In this document: one piece after another, positions 1 to 10,687 of the stretch
Position numbering within the stretch: the stretch's first letter is position 1
Layout: the number at the start of each line of letters is the position of its first letter
Source: Soehngenia sp.
Lineage (GTDB): Bacteria; Bacillota; Clostridia; Tissierellales; Tissierellaceae
Reading direction: 5' to 3'
DNA: 64,000 nt
NCBI GenBank assembly: GCA_024637045.1
Contig: JAGXFX010000021.1
Span: forward strand, 58,121 to 122,120
Notes under the pieces: generated by a model
The model's input: only the letters and a program-made list of their open reading frames with translations
The model's database searches: none
What the model was told of the DNA's origin: nothing
Program-made: the position numbers and the translations under genes

Positions 1-104
1 ATTTCATCTTTTTCAGGTTGATAAATCTTGTCAATCCTTCCGCCGAGTAAAACACTATTTAATTCGGATACTACTGATCTGGTTACTATACCATCAAATG
101 ACAT
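1..104 (-). CDS. rqcH: RqcH / NFACT-family (fibronectin-binding-like) protein, N-terminal fragment, runs off window start
   Basis: Reverse strand reads ATG at 104: MSFDGIVTRSVVSELNSVLLGGRIDKIYQPEKDE, the typical NFACT N-terminus; RBS (ggagg) upstream; adjacent to yicC as in Bacillus yloA-yloC. Confidence 0.88.
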   Translation of the reverse strand, partial: MSFDGIVTRSVVSELNSVLLGGRIDKIYQPEKDE

Positions 105-390
105 TTTAAACCTCCGTATTTATGTTATTTAACTAGTATACCACAAATTGAAGCTATGAAGAATTGACAATCTTATACACATAATAATTTAGGTAATTAC
201 ATCTAAATATTAATAATTTGTAACAAATAGTAGATATTTATATTCATAGATGTATAATATTCTATAACTCATAAAAGATATCTGTGTATTAGAATGGTTA
301 AAATTAGTTTGAACTGTGTTATTGATTGATGAACGCATTTAAAATTTAACATTTAATTGATAACTTATGGATAAACAAGGAGGGATTCCA

Positions 391-1272
391 TTGATTAGAA
401 GTATGACAGGCTACGGAAAAGGAGAGTCTGAGAACCAGTTGTATAAGCTTAAGATTGAGCTGAAATCAGTTAATCACAGGTATTTAGATATAAATATTAA
501 GCTCCCCAGGTATCTCATTTATCTTGAAGAAAGTATTAAAAAGCTGATAAAGGAGAGGATGCACAGAGGGAAAGTAGATGTTTTTGTCAATTTTGAATTT
601 GCTGAAACATCAGCTGTAGATGTCAAAGTTGATATTTCATTGGCCAGAAGTTTTAAATCAGCTCTTGAGGAATTAAAAAGCGAGTTGGAAATTGATGATA
701 GTATAAGACTTAATAACATACTTTCAATTTCTGACGTTATAAAAACCGAGAAGAAAGAACTAGATGAAGATCTTGTATGGGAAACTATAAAAGAATCAAC
801 TATAAAGGCTCTGGATAAAATGATTGAGATGAGGGAGTATGAAGGTGAACAACTTAAGAAAGACATTCATATAAAGTTGGAAAACATCGAAGATATTGCA
901 ACTAGAATTGAAGAAAGAGCACCTCTTGTAGTAGATGAGTATAGATCTAAGTTGAATGAAAGAATTCAAACAATTTTAGAGGATGTTGCTGCTGTTGACA
1001 TGGATAGACTTGCGATGGAGGTGGCCATATATGCAGACAAAAGCAGCATAGATGAAGAATTGACCAGATTGAAAAGTCATGTATCTCAGTTAAGAGAGAT
1101 TCTATCAGAAAAAGACTCAATTGGAAGGAAGCTTGATTTCCTGATTCAGGAGTTCAACAGAGAAGTCAATACAATAGGCAGCAAGTCAAGCGATACCGAT
1201 ATTGTAAAGGCTGTCGTTGAGTTAAAGTCTGAAATTGAAAAGATAAGGGAGCAGGTTCAGAACATTGAGTAG
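391..1272 (+). CDS. yicC: YicC/YloC family endoribonuclease; probable TTG start at 391
   Basis: [12 protein letters not shown]... N-terminus and ...[18 protein letters not shown]-terminus typical of the family; AAGGAGGG RBS just upstream of TTG 391. Confidence 0.93.
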   Translation: MIRSMTGYGKGESENQLYKLKIELKSVNHRYLDINIKLPRYLIYLEESIKKLIKERMHRGKVDVFVNFEFAETSAVDVKVDISLARSFKSALEELKSELEIDDSIRLNNILSISDVIKTEKKELDEDLVWETIKESTIKALDKMIEMREYEGEQLKKDIHIKLENIEDIATRIEERAPLVVDEYRSKLNERIQTILEDVAAVDMDRLAMEVAIYADKSSIDEELTRLKSHVSQLREILSEKDSIGRKLDFLIQEFNREVNTIGSKSSDTDIVKAVVELKSEIEKIREQVQNIE

Positions 1273-1283
1273 GAGGCAGAACA

Positions 1284-1541
1284 ATGCTAGTATATTTTAT
1301 TAACGTAGGCTTTGGAAATGTAGTTGCATCAAACAAGGTTGTATCTGTCGTTAGTCCAGAGTCTGCGCCTATTAAGAGACTGGTTCAAGAATCCAAGGAA
1401 AAAGGAACGCTCATAGATGCAACCTATGGTAGAAGAACCAGGGCAGTGATTGTAATGGACAGTGGTCATATTGTATTATCACCTTTGCAGCCGGAGACTA
1501 TTGCACATAGACTTCATACCAAAGAGGATGTGCATGAATAA
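1284..1541 (+). CDS. remA: RemA family extracellular matrix regulator (YlzA/DUF370)
   Basis: 85 aa; [11 protein letters not shown]...[34 protein letters not shown]. Confidence 0.95.
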   Translation: MLVYFINVGFGNVVASNKVVSVVSPESAPIKRLVQESKEKGTLIDATYGRRTRAVIVMDSGHIVLSPLQPETIAHRLHTKEDVHE

Positions 1542-1563
1542 TGATGAAAGATGGTGAGAAATT

Positions 1564-2187
1564 ATGGCAAGAGGATTTTTATTAGTTCTATCAGGACCTT
1601 CGGGTAGCGGCAAGGGAACAGTAAGCCAGGCGCTCATGCAAAATAGAGACGACATTGTATTTTCAATTTCAGCTACAACAAGAAATCCCAGAGCTACTGA
1701 AGTGGATGGTGAAAACTATTTTTTTTATGATAAAGAGTATTTCATGGATATGGTTGAAAGTGGTGAGTTTTTAGAGCATGCATATGTGCACACAAATTAT
1801 TATGGAACTCCAAAGAAGTTTGTTTTCGACCAGATAGAAAAGGGTGAAATAGTGTTACTCGAAATTGATGTACAGGGTGCACTTCAAATTAAAAAGAACT
1901 ATAAAGAAGCAGTGTTTATTTTTCTTTTACCACCTACAATGGATGAGTTGAGGAACAGAATAGTTAAGAGAGGCACAGAAACTGAAGAGGATATTGATAC
2001 TAGATTTGCTAATGCCTTCAAGGAATTGGATTTTGTTGGAGAATATGACTTCTTTGTAGTAAATGATAAGGTTGACGCAGCTGTAGCAGATATTGAAGCT
2101 ATTATACATTCTGAAAAGCTAAGAGTTAAGAGACATAGTGGTATTAAGGAACTGGTAACTAGAAAAGGGGGTAACAAAGATGAATGA
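1564..2187 (+). CDS. gmk: Guanylate kinase
   Basis: LVLSGPSGSGKGTVSQAL P-loop; TTRNPRATEVDGENYFF; synteny. Confidence 0.97.
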   Translation: MARGFLLVLSGPSGSGKGTVSQALMQNRDDIVFSISATTRNPRATEVDGENYFFYDKEYFMDMVESGEFLEHAYVHTNYYGTPKKFVFDQIEKGEIVLLEIDVQGALQIKKNYKEAVFIFLLPPTMDELRNRIVKRGTETEEDIDTRFANAFKELDFVGEYDFFVVNDKVDAAVADIEAIIHSEKLRVKRHSGIKELVTRKGGNKDE

Positions 2188-2386
2188 TAAGATAAAAGAA
2201 TATTGTCTTCCTGAAGAAAGTAGATATACATTGGTTATGGTAGCTGCAAGAAGAGCTAGACAACTAGTGGAAGGTTCAACTCCAAGAGTTGAGACCAATG
2301 CAAACAAGCCAGTAACCATCGCGTTGGATGAAATTGCTGAAGGAAAGGTTAAATTTGTGAATCCTTCAGCTGGAAGCTTTAAGTAG
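2180..2386 (+). CDS. rpoZ: DNA-directed RNA polymerase subunit omega
   Basis: 68 aa; RYTLVMVAARRARQLVEG...PVTIALDEIAEGKV; overlaps gmk end. Confidence 0.95.
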   Translation: MNDKIKEYCLPEESRYTLVMVAARRARQLVEGSTPRVETNANKPVTIALDEIAEGKVKFVNPSAGSFK

Positions 2387-2394
2387 GTGAAAAG

Positions 2395-3603
2395 ATGTTA
2401 AGGGACAAGCACATACTATTGGGAATAACAGGAGGTATAGCTGCATATAAATCAGCAGATCTGGTAAGCAGGTTGATAAAATCAGGAGCTAAGGTCGATG
2501 TAGTAATGACTAAGGCGGCAACTAAATTTGTTAGCCCTTTGACATTTCAGACAATGTCACAGAGCAAAGTTCACTTTGATATGTTTGGCCTGGAAAGCTA
2601 TATGGCTGTTGAACACATTACTCTTGCTCAAAGACCAGATATTATTCTTATAGCTCCTGCGACTGCAAACACAATTGGCAAGATAGCTAATGGGATTGCT
2701 GACAATATGCTGACAACAGTAGTTATGGCTTCCAATGCCAGTATACTATTTGCTCCAGCCATGAATACGAATATGTATTTGAATCCAATAACACAAAAAA
2801 ATATTAAAATTTTAAAGGAGCTCGGGCATAAATTTATGCACACAGGAGAAGGAAGACTTGCGTGTGGTGATGTGGGTGCTGGAAAAATGGCTGAACCTTC
2901 AGAAATTATTAGTTATCTTGAGGATTATTTCACAGACAAGGATTTTGAAGGTAAAAAAATAGTTGTTACCGCTGGCCCAACAATTGAGTCAATAGATCCA
3001 GTGAGATATATTACAAATCACTCAAGTGGGAAGATGGGGTACTCAATTGCTAATATTGCTGCAATGAGGGGAGCCGAGGTTGTCCTTGTTTCGGGTCCAG
3101 TTGATATAGATCCACCTTCCAATGTAAAAATTGTGAACATTGAGTCAACAACAGACATGATGGAAGCAGTAAGAGAACATTTTGATACCTGTGATGTGCT
3201 GATAAAAGCTGCTGCTCCTTCTGATTTCAAGCCTTTGAATTTCAGTGACAAAAAGATAAAGAAAAGAGACAATGAATCGAAAACAATGTCTATCGAACTT
3301 ACTAAGAACCCTGATATTGCTGCTTATTTTGGTAAAATCAAGGAACATCGAATAATGGTAGGTTTTGCAGCGGAGACGAATAATATAGAAGAATATGCAG
3401 CTTTAAAAATGAAAGAGAAGAACTTGGATTTTATTGTTGCGAATGATATAACCCAGGACGGAGCAGGATTTAAGGGCGATACAAATATAGCTACTATTTA
3501 TGATGCTTCAGGCCAGGTTGAAAGCCTTCCCTTAATGTCAAAGGATGATTTGTCATCTTTGATTCTGGATAAGGTGAAGTCGATACTCACAAACAGAAAG
3601 TAA
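2395..3603 (+). CDS. coaBC: Bifunctional phosphopantothenoylcysteine decarboxylase/phosphopantothenate-cysteine ligase
   Basis: ILLGITGGIAAYKSADL; APAMNTNMYLNP; VTAGPTIESIDPVRYITNHSSGKMGYSIA. Confidence 0.97.
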   Translation: MLRDKHILLGITGGIAAYKSADLVSRLIKSGAKVDVVMTKAATKFVSPLTFQTMSQSKVHFDMFGLESYMAVEHITLAQRPDIILIAPATANTIGKIANGIADNMLTTVVMASNASILFAPAMNTNMYLNPITQKNIKILKELGHKFMHTGEGRLACGDVGAGKMAEPSEIISYLEDYFTDKDFEGKKIVVTAGPTIESIDPVRYITNHSSGKMGYSIANIAAMRGAEVVLVSGPVDIDPPSNVKIVNIESTTDMMEAVREHFDTCDVLIKAAAPSDFKPLNFSDKKIKKRDNESKTMSIELTKNPDIAAYFGKIKEHRIMVGFAAETNNIEEYAALKMKEKNLDFIVANDITQDGAGFKGDTNIATIYDASGQVESLPLMSKDDLSSLILDKVKSILTNRK

Positions 3604-3636
3604 TAGGAATTGTCCTGGATTGAAAGGAGTTATGGA

Positions 3637-6081
3637 ATGGGTTTTGCAGAGATTATAATAGATCATAAATCCTCAAGCGTGGACAAACGATTTACCTATA
3701 ACATACCAAGGGATCTTGAGAATCAAGCAAAACTTGGTGTAAGAGTTGTTGTTCCTTTTGGCAGGTATAATAAGCCCATCATGGGAATTATTGTAGAAAA
3801 GAAAGACGATTCCAGCATATCGTACAAAACCAAGGATATTATTCAGGTCCTGGATGATAAGCCTCTGATTTCTGAAAAAAAAATCATTCTAGCTAATTGG
3901 ATAAAGGAAGAGTATTTATGTACAGGATTTGAATCAATGCAACCAATGTTGCCACCGGGAGATTTCAGGGATATAAGTACGATGGTAGTACTTGGAGAGA
4001 GCTTGCAGAATTTCAAAAACCATTCAGAAGAAGAAAAGATAATATTGTCAGAAGTATCAAATGCCAACAAGGTTGAATATACAGAGTTGCAGAAGATCTG
4101 CCAGTACAAGGAATTCAACAAACTGATTTCCAGTCTTGAAGAAGAAGGCTCTATTAAACTTGTACTAGATATAAAAAAAACAAGCACTTCCAGAGTTGAA
4201 AAAATCGTAATAAGAAATCAAACTGTTTCATTTGCCAAGGGCGTTGAGATTATTGGTAATTCTGCAAAAAAACAGCTTAAGATTTGGGAATTATTAAAAG
4301 GAACTAATGAAATTGCAGCAAAAGAAGTCTTGCAGCAGTTGAGTACAAGTCTTTCAGTTTTAAAAGCTATGGAAGCTAAAAACCTTGTATTAATTGAAAA
4401 CAGAATTGTCAATGAAACACCAGTATCAAAAGATATTCCTGAGTATTTAAAGATTGAGCTGAACACGGCTCAAAACAAAGTTTATGAAGGAATACGACAG
4501 TCAAATAATAGTATTTCTCTTATTCATGGAATAACAGGAAGTGGTAAGACTGAAATATATCTTCAACTGGTTGAAGATATGCTTCGTAATGGCAAGGATT
4601 CTATAATACTAGTGCCTGAAATATCATTAACTCCACAAACAATAGATAGATTTGTTGGTAGATTTGGCAACCAAGTCGCAATTCTGCACAGCAAACTTAC
4701 ACAGCTGGAGAGATTTGATCAGTGGAGAAGAATAAAATCCAGTGAGTATAAAATTGTAGTTGGTGCGAGATCAGCTTTGTTCGCACCTTTCAATAATTTA
4801 GGGCTAATAGTGATTGATGAGGAACATGAGAATACTTATAAATCATCTAATAACCCTAAATACAACACCATAGAGGTAGCAATGAAAATTTCCCAGCTGG
4901 AAAATGCAAAACTTGTACTCGGTACTGCTACTCCTTCTGTTGAAACTTATTATCAAACTGAAATTGGGGAATATATGCTATATGAGCTGCAAAACAGGGC
5001 TACAAGAAATTCCCTTCCATCAATTAATGTAGTTGACATGAGGGATGAGCTTCAGGAGGGAAATCGTTCAATTTTCAGCAGGAGTTTATACCAGGAAATG
5101 GTTAAAACTCTTGATGAGGGAAACCAAATTATACTTTTTTTGAATAAAAGAGGTTATTCTGGATTTATAACTTGTAGAAGTTGCGGATATCTCGCAAAGT
5201 GCGACAATTGCGATATAAGTCTAACTTATCATAAATCAACAAATAGACTCCGGTGTCATTATTGTGGAGAAACCCACCCACTACCAACTACTTGTCCCGC
5301 CTGTGGCAGCAATTATTTCAAAAGTTTTGGAATAGGAACAGAAAGAGTTGAGGAGGAAGTCCGAAAGCTGTTTCCCAATGCTAAAACATTGAGAATGGAC
5401 AGTGATATGATTAAATCAAGAGAAGATTATGAAAGGGCTTTGGATTCTATGAAGAATAATGAGGTAGATATTCTGATTGGAACTCAGATGATATCCAAAG
5501 GGCTTGATTTCCCAAGTGTTACACTTGTAGGCATAATAGCAGCGGATACGACATTGAATTTGCCAGACTTTAGGTCACCTGAAAGAACCTTTCAACTTGT
5601 TACTCAAGTTGCTGGAAGAGCTGGTCGTGGGGATACAGCGGGAAATGTAATTTTGCAGACCTATAATCCTGATCACTATAGTATTATCACTGCAATGACA
5701 AATAATTACAAAGAGTTTTACAGCAACGAAACACAGTTGCGCAAGGAATTTGGCTACCCTCCATACAAAGGAATAGCTTCCGTGACATTATTCGGTAAAA
5801 ATCAATTACATGTAAAAGAATCCATGGAGGAATCTGCCGCAGAACTTCAAGAGTGCATAAATAATGAAAAACTGACAAGTGTTGATTTGCTAGGTCCACA
5901 TCCAGCGCCGATGGAGAGAATGAACAAGAACTATCGCTGGCAAATATTATTAAAATTCGGTTACAATGATAGCAAACGTATAAAGAATATTATTAACAGG
6001 GTATATAATGAGGGTAAGGTCAAAATAAAACACGACAACATAAAAATAAGCATAGATATTAATCCAAGCAGCATATTATAG
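3637..6081 (+). CDS. priA: Primosomal protein N' (replication restart helicase PriA); likely ATG start 3637
   Basis: GITGSGKTEIYLQLVEDML; DEEHENTYKSSNNPKYNT; CRSCGYLAKCDNCDISLTYH...C zinc motifs; AAGGAG before ATG 3637. Confidence 0.97.
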   Translation: MGFAEIIIDHKSSSVDKRFTYNIPRDLENQAKLGVRVVVPFGRYNKPIMGIIVEKKDDSSISYKTKDIIQVLDDKPLISEKKIILANWIKEEYLCTGFESMQPMLPPGDFRDISTMVVLGESLQNFKNHSEEEKIILSEVSNANKVEYTELQKICQYKEFNKLISSLEEEGSIKLVLDIKKTSTSRVEKIVIRNQTVSFAKGVEIIGNSAKKQLKIWELLKGTNEIAAKEVLQQLSTSLSVLKAMEAKNLVLIENRIVNETPVSKDIPEYLKIELNTAQNKVYEGIRQSNNSISLIHGITGSGKTEIYLQLVEDMLRNGKDSIILVPEISLTPQTIDRFVGRFGNQVAILHSKLTQLERFDQWRRIKSSEYKIVVGARSALFAPFNNLGLIVIDEEHENTYKSSNNPKYNTIEVAMKISQLENAKLVLGTATPSVETYYQTEIGEYMLYELQNRATRNSLPSINVVDMRDELQEGNRSIFSRSLYQEMVKTLDEGNQIILFLNKRGYSGFITCRSCGYLAKCDNCDISLTYHKSTNRLRCHYCGETHPLPTTCPACGSNYFKSFGIGTERVEEEVRKLFPNAKTLRMDSDMIKSREDYERALDSMKNNEVDILIGTQMISKGLDFPSVTLVGIIAADTTLNLPDFRSPERTFQLVTQVAGRAGRGDTAGNVILQTYNPDHYSIITAMTNNYKEFYSNETQLRKEFGYPPYKGIASVTLFGKNQLHVKESMEESAAELQECINNEKLTSVDLLGPHPAPMERMNKNYRWQILLKFGYNDSKRIKNIINRVYNEGKVKIKHDNIKISIDINPSSIL

Positions 6082-6105
6082 AAGAAGTTAATTAGGAGGA
6101 TTGAG

Positions 6106-6582
6106 ATGGCGTTAAGAAAGATCAGATTGGACGGTGACCCAATACTAAGAAAAAAATCAAGAGAAGTATCTGAGTTAGATGACAGGATATTACAGTTACT
6201 GGATGATATGGTAGAGACCATGAGACATGAAAACGGTATTGGACTTGCAGCACCACAAATAGGAGTTTTAAAAAGGGTAATTACAGTTGATATTGGTGAC
6301 AAACCAATTATAGCAATAAACCCTGTGATTGAAGAAGAAGAAGGTGTAGTTGATGGCATTGAAGGTTGTCTTTCGGTACCGGATTTGGCTGGCACAGTTG
6401 AAAGACCTCTGACTATAACTATTTCATTTATGGACGAAAAAGGTCAGCAGATCAGGATGAAGCCATCAGGATATCTTGCAAGAGTATTCTGTCATGAAAT
6501 AGATCATCTCGAAGGAGTTTTATATACTGACAAAGCTAAAGAAATCCATCAAAATGTAGCTGAAGATGATGAGATATCATGA
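6106..6582 (+). CDS. def: Peptide deformylase
   Basis: GIGLAAPQIG; EGCLSVP; CHEIDHLEGVLY. Confidence 0.97.
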   Translation: MALRKIRLDGDPILRKKSREVSELDDRILQLLDDMVETMRHENGIGLAAPQIGVLKRVITVDIGDKPIIAINPVIEEEEGVVDGIEGCLSVPDLAGTVERPLTITISFMDEKGQQIRMKPSGYLARVFCHEIDHLEGVLYTDKAKEIHQNVAEDDEIS

Positions 6583-7505
6583 AGATAATCTATATGGGTA
6601 CTCCCGAATTTGCAGTTAAATCTTTGGAACACATTTTTAATCATGGATATGATATTCCTCTTGTCGTGACTCAAATTGATAAAAAAAAGGGAAGAGGAAA
6701 AAAGCTTCAACCAACTCCTGTTAAGGAAAAGGCTATTGAACTAGGAATTGAAGTGTTTCAACCAGAAGATATAAATTCAGATGAATCGTACAATAAACTA
6801 AAGAATATTGACCCAGATTTTATTGTGGTAGCAGCGTATGGTCAAATTCTAAAGAAAAGAATATTAGAACTTCCAAAATACAATTGTCTCAATATCCATG
6901 CTTCTCTATTGCCTAAATACAGAGGAGCAGCACCAATAAATTGGGCAATTATGAATGGAGATAGCTATACAGGTATAACCATAATGAATATGGAAGAAGG
7001 CCTTGACACAGGTGGTATGTTTCTAAAACATGAGATCCCGATTGAATGGGAAGATGATTCACAGATAATTCACGATAAATTGGCCGAAGTAGGTTCAAAC
7101 TTAATAATAGAAGCCATTGAGTTAATTGTCTCAGGTGATGCTGAGTTAACCCCACAGAAACATGAGGAATCAAGTTATGCACCTTTATTATATAAAGGTG
7201 TCGGTAATATAGACTGGACCAAAACTGCCAGGAAAATTTTCAAGAAAGTTATGGGGCTTAAACCTTGGCCATCTGCATTTACGGAATATAAAGGTCAAAA
7301 GATAAAGATACAAAGAGTTGATATAGAAGAAAAAGAACATGAAATCACTCCTGGTACTATAGTTGATGTTGAACCAGATGGTATCAAGGTGGCGGTATCA
7401 GATGGTTTTATAATTATTAAACAGCTACAGTTCCCTGGCAAGAGATCTATGACTGTGAAGGAATTATTATTGGGAAATGATATTGAAAAGGGGTACATTT
7501 TTTAG
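6579..7505 (+). CDS. fmt: Methionyl-tRNA formyltransferase
   Basis: MKIIYMGTPEFAVKSLE; NIHASLLPKYRGAAPINWAI; 4-bp overlap with def. Confidence 0.97.
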   Translation: MKIIYMGTPEFAVKSLEHIFNHGYDIPLVVTQIDKKKGRGKKLQPTPVKEKAIELGIEVFQPEDINSDESYNKLKNIDPDFIVVAAYGQILKKRILELPKYNCLNIHASLLPKYRGAAPINWAIMNGDSYTGITIMNMEEGLDTGGMFLKHEIPIEWEDDSQIIHDKLAEVGSNLIIEAIELIVSGDAELTPQKHEESSYAPLLYKGVGNIDWTKTARKIFKKVMGLKPWPSAFTEYKGQKIKIQRVDIEEKEHEITPGTIVDVEPDGIKVAVSDGFIIIKQLQFPGKRSMTVKELLLGNDIEKGYIF

Positions 7506-7520
7506 AGAAGAGGGATATTT

Positions 7521-8204
7521 ATGTATACAGGTTTTTATGGAGGATCATGGTTAATATTTGTGCTTCCTGCAATCTTGTTTGCGGGCTATGCACAAATGAA
7601 AGTTAAGACAACATTTTCACAGTATCTAAAAGTACCAAGTGAATCAGGAATGACTGGGGAACAGGTTGCCAGACGTATTCTTGATAGTAATGGTTTAAGT
7701 GATATTCCAATTGAGGCTGTCAGAGGAAATCTGACTGACCATTACGACCCTAGAAAACGAGTTATTAGACTATCTCAAAATGTGTACGGAAGTAGCAGTA
7801 TAGCATCTGTAAGTGTAGCTGCTCATGAAGTAGGACACGCAATACAACATGCAGAGAGTTATTTTCCTCTAATATTAAGAAACAATATTGCACCGATAGC
7901 AAATTTTGGATCAAGATTGGTATGGATATTTGTAATTCTTGGTTTTCTAATTAGCCCTTTCTTAATAGATGTTGGAATAGCATTATTCCTAGCAGCTGTA
8001 TTGTTTCAAATAGTTACGCTGCCTGTTGAATTCAATGCCAGTAAAAGGGCTATGGTTCATCTGGAGAATGGATTGATACCTTCACAAAGCTTAAAACCAG
8101 CAAAAAAAGTATTAAACGCAGCTGCTTTGACATATGTAGCAGCTACAATAGTAGCTTTGGCTGAATTGTTAAGATTATTGGCCTTAAGAGGACGAAGGAG
8201 TTAA
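7521..8204 (+). CDS. Zinc metallopeptidase, YugP family
   Basis: ASVSVAAHEVGHAIQHAESY (HExxH), multiple TM segments; common fmt neighbour in Clostridia. Confidence 0.9.
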   Translation: MYTGFYGGSWLIFVLPAILFAGYAQMKVKTTFSQYLKVPSESGMTGEQVARRILDSNGLSDIPIEAVRGNLTDHYDPRKRVIRLSQNVYGSSSIASVSVAAHEVGHAIQHAESYFPLILRNNIAPIANFGSRLVWIFVILGFLISPFLIDVGIALFLAAVLFQIVTLPVEFNASKRAMVHLENGLIPSQSLKPAKKVLNAAALTYVAATIVALAELLRLLALRGRRS

Positions 8205-8228
8205 AGGGGGAGGAATCCCCCTTTTTTT
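8203..8228 (+). terminator. Rho-independent terminator-like hairpin between yugP and rsmB
   Basis: AAAGGGGG aggaat CCCCCTTT followed by T tract. Confidence 0.75.
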
Positions 8229-8239
8229 GGAGGGATAAA

Positions 8240-9574
8240 ATGATCAATACGAGAGAAGCAGCCATTAGGGTATTATCTGAAGTGCAAGATGAAGGTAGAT
8301 TCTCTAACAAGGTACTTCAGGAATATTCACAGACCGATATGTCACTTGAGGACAAGAGATTACTAAGAGAACTGGTCTATGGAGTTCTTGAAAACCGTAT
8401 GTATATTGATAGTATAATTAAATCTGCTTCAAACGTAAGAATGAAGAAAATCCATCCAATGATATTACAAATATTAAGAGTCGGAATATACCAGATAGGA
8501 TTTATGGATAGAATACCAGCGCACGCTGCAATTAACGAATCAGTAAAGCTGGCGAAGAAATATGGACATAAAGGTACAATAGGATATGTAAATGGTGTTT
8601 TGAGAAAGATTGACAGAGAAAGAGATATGTTTTTCTTGTCCGAAATTCCAAAAAACATGCAAGAATTGTCAGTTCGTTATTCTCACCCTGTTTTTTTAGT
8701 TGATTTGTGGATAAAACAGTTTGGATTTGAATTTACTAAGGAGCTCCTAGAAGCCAATAATACAAAGCCTTTGCTTAACATACGTGTTAATACATTGAAA
8801 ATAGACAGAGAGAGCTTGTTAGATAAGTTGAGTAAGTATGACTTGCAACTTATTAGAGGAGAATTATCAAGGGATTGTATAAAAGTTGTTAATCCTGAAA
8901 ACATTACAGATTCTAAAGAATTTAGAGACGGATTTTTTACAATCCAAGATGAAAGCAGCATGTTGGTTACTGAAATTTCAGAACCAAATGAAAAAGAGCT
9001 CGTATTAGATGTATGTAGTGCACCTGGTGGAAAGGCTACCCACATGGCACAAAGAATGAATGACAATGGAAAAATAATAGCAAGAGATCTATACACCCAG
9101 AAGATTAATCTAATTATTGAAAACTGCAAGAGACTGGGAATCAACATTGTAGAGGGCCAGGTTTACGATGCAGCTATTTTTGATGAAAGTTTAAGAAACA
9201 AAGTTGACGTATGTCTTGTAGATGCTCCTTGCTCAGGTTTCGGATTATTGAGAAGAAAACCGGACATTAAATTTAATAGAAACAAGGAAGATTTAGATAC
9301 GCTTGTTGAAATACAATCAAAAATATTAAATAACTCCGCTGGATACGTAAAGTCCGGAGGAAAGCTGATTTATAGCACTTGCACTTTGAACAAAAATGAG
9401 AACCTGGATCAGGTACAAAAATTTCTGGATATAAATCCAGATTTCAGCTTGGAACCTATTGATTTGCCAGAAGACATTATTATTAGTAAAACACAGAAAG
9501 AGGGTTATATAGAGTTGTATCCACACATACATGGAACAGATGGTTTTTTCATTGCAAAAATGATTAGAAAATAG
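8240..9574 (+). CDS. rsmB: 16S rRNA (cytosine967-C5)-methyltransferase
   Basis: NusB-like N-terminus; LDVCSAPGGKATHMAQ; VDAPCSGFGLLRRKPDIK; YSTCTLNKNEN. Confidence 0.95.
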   Translation: MINTREAAIRVLSEVQDEGRFSNKVLQEYSQTDMSLEDKRLLRELVYGVLENRMYIDSIIKSASNVRMKKIHPMILQILRVGIYQIGFMDRIPAHAAINESVKLAKKYGHKGTIGYVNGVLRKIDRERDMFFLSEIPKNMQELSVRYSHPVFLVDLWIKQFGFEFTKELLEANNTKPLLNIRVNTLKIDRESLLDKLSKYDLQLIRGELSRDCIKVVNPENITDSKEFRDGFFTIQDESSMLVTEISEPNEKELVLDVCSAPGGKATHMAQRMNDNGKIIARDLYTQKINLIIENCKRLGINIVEGQVYDAAIFDESLRNKVDVCLVDAPCSGFGLLRRKPDIKFNRNKEDLDTLVEIQSKILNNSAGYVKSGGKLIYSTCTLNKNENLDQVQKFLDINPDFSLEPIDLPEDIIISKTQKEGYIELYPHIHGTDGFFIAKMIRK

Positions 9575-9634
9575 ATTTTTTTAATAAATAGGAATAACTC
9601 TATTGAAATCATGCTATAATATGAACGAAGAGAG

Positions 9635-10675
9635 ATGAGGCTTATGGAATTAAACAGCATGACACAAAAAAAATTAAAAGAAATCATAAATAATTATAGT
9701 GAAAAAAGTTTTAGAGCTGAACAGATATTCAGATATTTTCATCAACAAGACGGAGAAGATATTTTAGGAATTGGTCAGATTCCTTTAGAGTTAAGAGAAA
9801 AAATAAATTCAGAATACACTGTTAATAGAATTAAAGTTCTTCACAAATTTGAGTCGAAGGTTGATGGCACTATTAAGTATTTATTCCTGCTACCCGATGA
9901 CAACATCATTGAAAGTGTAGTGATGAGTTATTCACATGGGTATTCACAGTGCATATCCACTCAGGTAGGCTGTAAAATGGGATGTAGTTTCTGTGCATCC
10001 ACCAAAGATGGTCTTGTGAGAAATCTTACAGCTGCTGAGATGGCTAATCAGATATATGAAGCTGAAAAGGATCTAGGAATTAGAATCTCCAATGTTGTAC
10101 TTATGGGCAGTGGGGAACCATTGGATAATTATGATAATGTAGTTGATTTTTTTGATGTAATTAACAGCAAGTTGGGCAGAAATATCAGCCTCAGAAATAT
10201 AACCTTGTCAACCTGTGGAATTGTACCTGAAATTTATAAGTTGGCTGAAGAAAATTTACCAATAACGCTTTCCGTTTCGCTACATTCTCCTTTTGATAAT
10301 AAGAGAGAAGAGATTATGCCTATTGCTAAAAAATATAAACTAAAAGAACTGATGGAAGCATTAAGATACTACATCGACAAGACAAACAGAAGAATTACAT
10401 TTGAATATACCTTAATAAAAGGAACAAACGACAGTGAAAAAGAAGCAAAGGAAATATCTAAATTACTGAGTGGAATGTTGGCTCATGTAAATCTAATACC
10501 ACTTAATCCTATAAGTGAGTATAAAAAAGGAAGACCAGATAGAAACCATGTACTCAGTTTTCAATCGATGTTAAAGAAGTTTGGGGTTGAAACTACTGTC
10601 AGACGAGAAATGGGTGGAGACATAAGTGCTTCATGCGGTCAACTTAGACGAAGTGTTCTTGAGGAAGAAAAATAG
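9635..10675 (+). CDS. rlmN: 23S rRNA (adenine2503-C2)-methyltransferase, radical SAM
   Basis: CKMGCSFCASTKDGLVRNLTAAEM; GSGEPLDNYDNV; start may be ATG 9647 (MELNSMTQ). Confidence 0.96.
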   Translation: MRLMELNSMTQKKLKEIINNYSEKSFRAEQIFRYFHQQDGEDILGIGQIPLELREKINSEYTVNRIKVLHKFESKVDGTIKYLFLLPDDNIIESVVMSYSHGYSQCISTQVGCKMGCSFCASTKDGLVRNLTAAEMANQIYEAEKDLGIRISNVVLMGSGEPLDNYDNVVDFFDVINSKLGRNISLRNITLSTCGIVPEIYKLAEENLPITLSVSLHSPFDNKREEIMPIAKKYKLKELMEALRYYIDKTNRRITFEYTLIKGTNDSEKEAKEISKLLSGMLAHVNLIPLNPISEYKKGRPDRNHVLSFQSMLKKFGVETTVRREMGGDISASCGQLRRSVLEEEK

Positions 10676-10687
10676 CGAGGTGATATC

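Noticed and set aside
5961-6395. 144-aa minus-strand ORF across priA/def
   Set aside because: Shadow ORF; overlaps the conserved def start and priA end.
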